Origin: Heterodera schachtii
Taxonomy: Eukaryota; Nematoda; Chromadorea; Rhabditida; Heteroderidae
Reading direction: 5' to 3'
NCBI GenBank assembly: GCA_023374025.1
Contig: SIJG01000015.1
Span: 2,273,964-2,337,963 of the forward strand
Length of the DNA: 64,000 nt
The stretch's first letter is position 1; the number at the start of each line of letters is the position of its first letter. Shown one piece after another: positions 62,036-64,000 of this stretch. The translations under genes and the position numbers were made by a program. Below the pieces are notes generated by a model that saw only the letters and a list, made by a program, of their open reading frames with translations, had not been told where the DNA came from and searched no databases.

Positions 62036-64000
62036 CTGTCGAAACGAATTGACCCGTCAAAAAGTCTTCAAACAAAACATCAAAGCGAACTTAACCACAA
62101 AAAGGAATGAACTAATTAATTAATTATTTTTGAATTGACTACCAATTGCTCTGATGAAAATACAACCGCTTTGACACAAAAAAAATGAATTTTAAATTTA
62201 AATGCAAAATTGAAGTGTTAAAAATGAAAAAAAGTTCAACGCAGCGAAAGGACAGTCGAGAAAAATATGGGAGACAAATTCGAAAACATTCAGAGAGAGT
62301 AAAACAAATTGTTCAATATTTGAATAATCATCCGCCGAAATGTGGAATTCATCTTTTAAAAAAGAATAATATTTTATTTAAAACAAATTATTCGAATTTT
62401 GTGTGCGGTTCCATTCACCAAAAAATTTAAAAAATGAATGGCACAGGCAAAGTGTGACTTAATTACTGCGCGAAGGGCGAACAAATGGCAAAAATTTGTA
62501 TAAAATAATTAAGGCAATTACTGTCGAACAGTGTAAGCAACAGCAGGTGTTCATGACGTTTTTAAAGTACAAAAAAAAAAGGCAATTAAAAAAGGCAGGT
62601 GAATTGAAAAGTCGCCCGCCATTTGAAGGTTTTCTTTTTTTCAATATGATAATAAAATGCGTTCTTTGCCCGTCAAAATTCCGCCTAAGCCAAAATAATT
62701 CGAAATTCCGCCAAAGAAAAAAGATGGAAATATTTTAATCCAATAGATTATTAGAAGCAATCAACCGAAAAATGAAATTCTTTAAGTGCCGAAAGGCGTT
62801 TCTGAGCAAAAACGACGGATAAATGAAAATTTAGACCAAAACGAACAAAAAAACAAACAAAAATGATGGGACGATACATCCATCGAAATTTCAACTCAGA
62901 AAATCAATTGAGTAAATCAATCCAACTCAATTTTTCAGAAATGCCCCGCCATTGTTGCCTGATATGTGCGTTTACTATCATTTCCGCCGACACTGTCTCT
63001 GTTCGGATGGAGCAGCCCCTTTTCTCGGCATTACGCTAACGTACTGTGAATGACCAAACATCAGCTGTTTGATGGTGCCGACGCCTTTGGACTTCGCGTG
63101 ATTTTCTTTGCTTCAAGCGTTTTATTATTTTGTTTAACATCGCTTTTTTATTTTCATTTTTTGAATGTCTTAGCTAGAGTTTGACCTGGACAGTTTGGAA
63201 TTGACACTCAAAGCCAAAACATGGCGATAAACAATGGCACAAATTGGCAGGAAAGACTATAAAAATATGGAATACTTATTATGCATGTCCATTATTGTTA
63301 TTTATTTTTTTATTTGTTTATTAATAAAAAGCAGAAAAATTGAACTTTTAATGCTGCTTGTCTCTATTTTGCTTTAATGAATTTTGTTTCTTAGGTTTGA
63401 GGTAATTAATAGGCGTTTTTTTGCTATTTTTATTGGCGGGATTTCGTCTCATTACCATTTAATTAATAAATTATTATTTAATTAATTATTTTTCCAATTA
63501 TTTCGTTTCTTTTTTCTTTTCCGTTTTTCTTTTTTTCCACCTTTTTTCTTCTGTTGCTGACAAACCCTCCTTCTCCCCCCATGATTTGTGCTTCCTTGAA
63601 AAAAAGATTCTTTTTCTTTGTGATTTTACATTGAAAAATGGCACGGAATTTTACGATGTTTGGACAGTTTAAATGTCGAAAGAATTTGAACAAACATTGA
63701 CTTTAATTGAGCAATTTGGCATTTGATTTTATAAATTTGTCAAAGGGCCAATTTTTGACAGAATTCTAAAACAGAAAAACTATTTTATGCTTTGGTATTT
63801 AAATAAATCTTATACTTAAATATTTAACCATTTGTACGTAACTTTCATAAAACATCAAAGCTCTCAATTGAGCAAATAATTCGTCAGCGAACAATTTGTT
63901 CGGTTGGGCCATTCTTTCCGCGGTGAGTGAATGGGGGGGGGGGGGAAATTGGGCCAAAATGCTTTTTGGCCTTTAAACTCAGTCAGTCTCATTCAATCTC
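62036..64000. other. AT-rich end of window, no firm gene
   Basis: Open frames at 62185-62430 (+), 62459-62738 (both strands) and 63478-63693 (-) are Lys/Asn/Phe-rich and unrecognised. A minus-strand frame starting near 63911 (MAQPNKLFADELFAQLRALM) could be a first exon of a gene, but no partner exon was found. A G12 tract lies near 63932. Confidence 0.45.

Noticed and set aside
1..64000. tRNA, rRNA, spliced-leader RNA or CRISPR arrays
   Set aside because: Scanned for cloverleaf-like T-arm motifs, the nematode SL1 leader and regular spacer repeats; none was convincing. A covariance search could still find a tRNA that I missed.

Overview
The window reads as a plant-parasitic cyst nematode chromosome (Heteroderinae, Globodera/Heterodera type). 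The sequence shows genes split into many small exons by introns that are often 42-65 nt, TTTCAG-type acceptors, nematode-expanded families (patched-related, transthyretin-like, ShKT, TWK channel, serpentine receptor) and, at 277-1748, a member of an F-box-like family I know mainly as an expansion in cyst nematodes. No bacterial-style operon, CRISPR, rRNA or recognisable tRNA is visible. Gene spans below run from start to stop codon and include introns; exon joins were read by eye from homology, phase and splice consensus.

Left part (0-13.5 kb): F-box-like protein (-), MATH/BTB protein (+), a small hypothetical (+), a RABL6/Parf-type GTPase (+), and a roughly 25-exon patched-related transporter-like gene (-). 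13.5-24 kb is gene-poor and repeat-rich. It holds a hAT-like MITE, a secreted Ser/Thr-rich ShKT protein (-), a long fold-back element with a GC-rich core, a small membrane protein (-), another TIR element, and a transthyretin-like gene (+) with an apparent frame break. 24-36 kb has an NDRG homologue (+), a secreted Gly/Met-rich protein (-), and a second patched-related gene (+) whose intron carries a 954-bp hAT-like element. 37-48.4 kb has a hypothetical (-), a two-pore potassium channel (-), a class 3 lipase (-), a divergent class I aldolase (+) and a multi-pass membrane protein (-). 49.5-62 kb has a zinc finger protein (+), a third hAT-like MITE, 10-formyltetrahydrofolate dehydrogenase (+), a ZNF598/Hel2-type ribosome-quality-control E3 ligase (-) and a chemoreceptor (-). 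The last 2 kb shows no supportable gene.

The genes do not form one pathway. The most interesting signals are (1) at least nine predicted GC-AG introns spread over five genes; (2) a conserved GC-rich hairpin module shared by hAT-like MITEs whose terminal repeats differ; (3) the ShKT gene, whose linker has grown by duplication of symmetric phase-1 exons; and (4) very frequent long G/C homopolymers.
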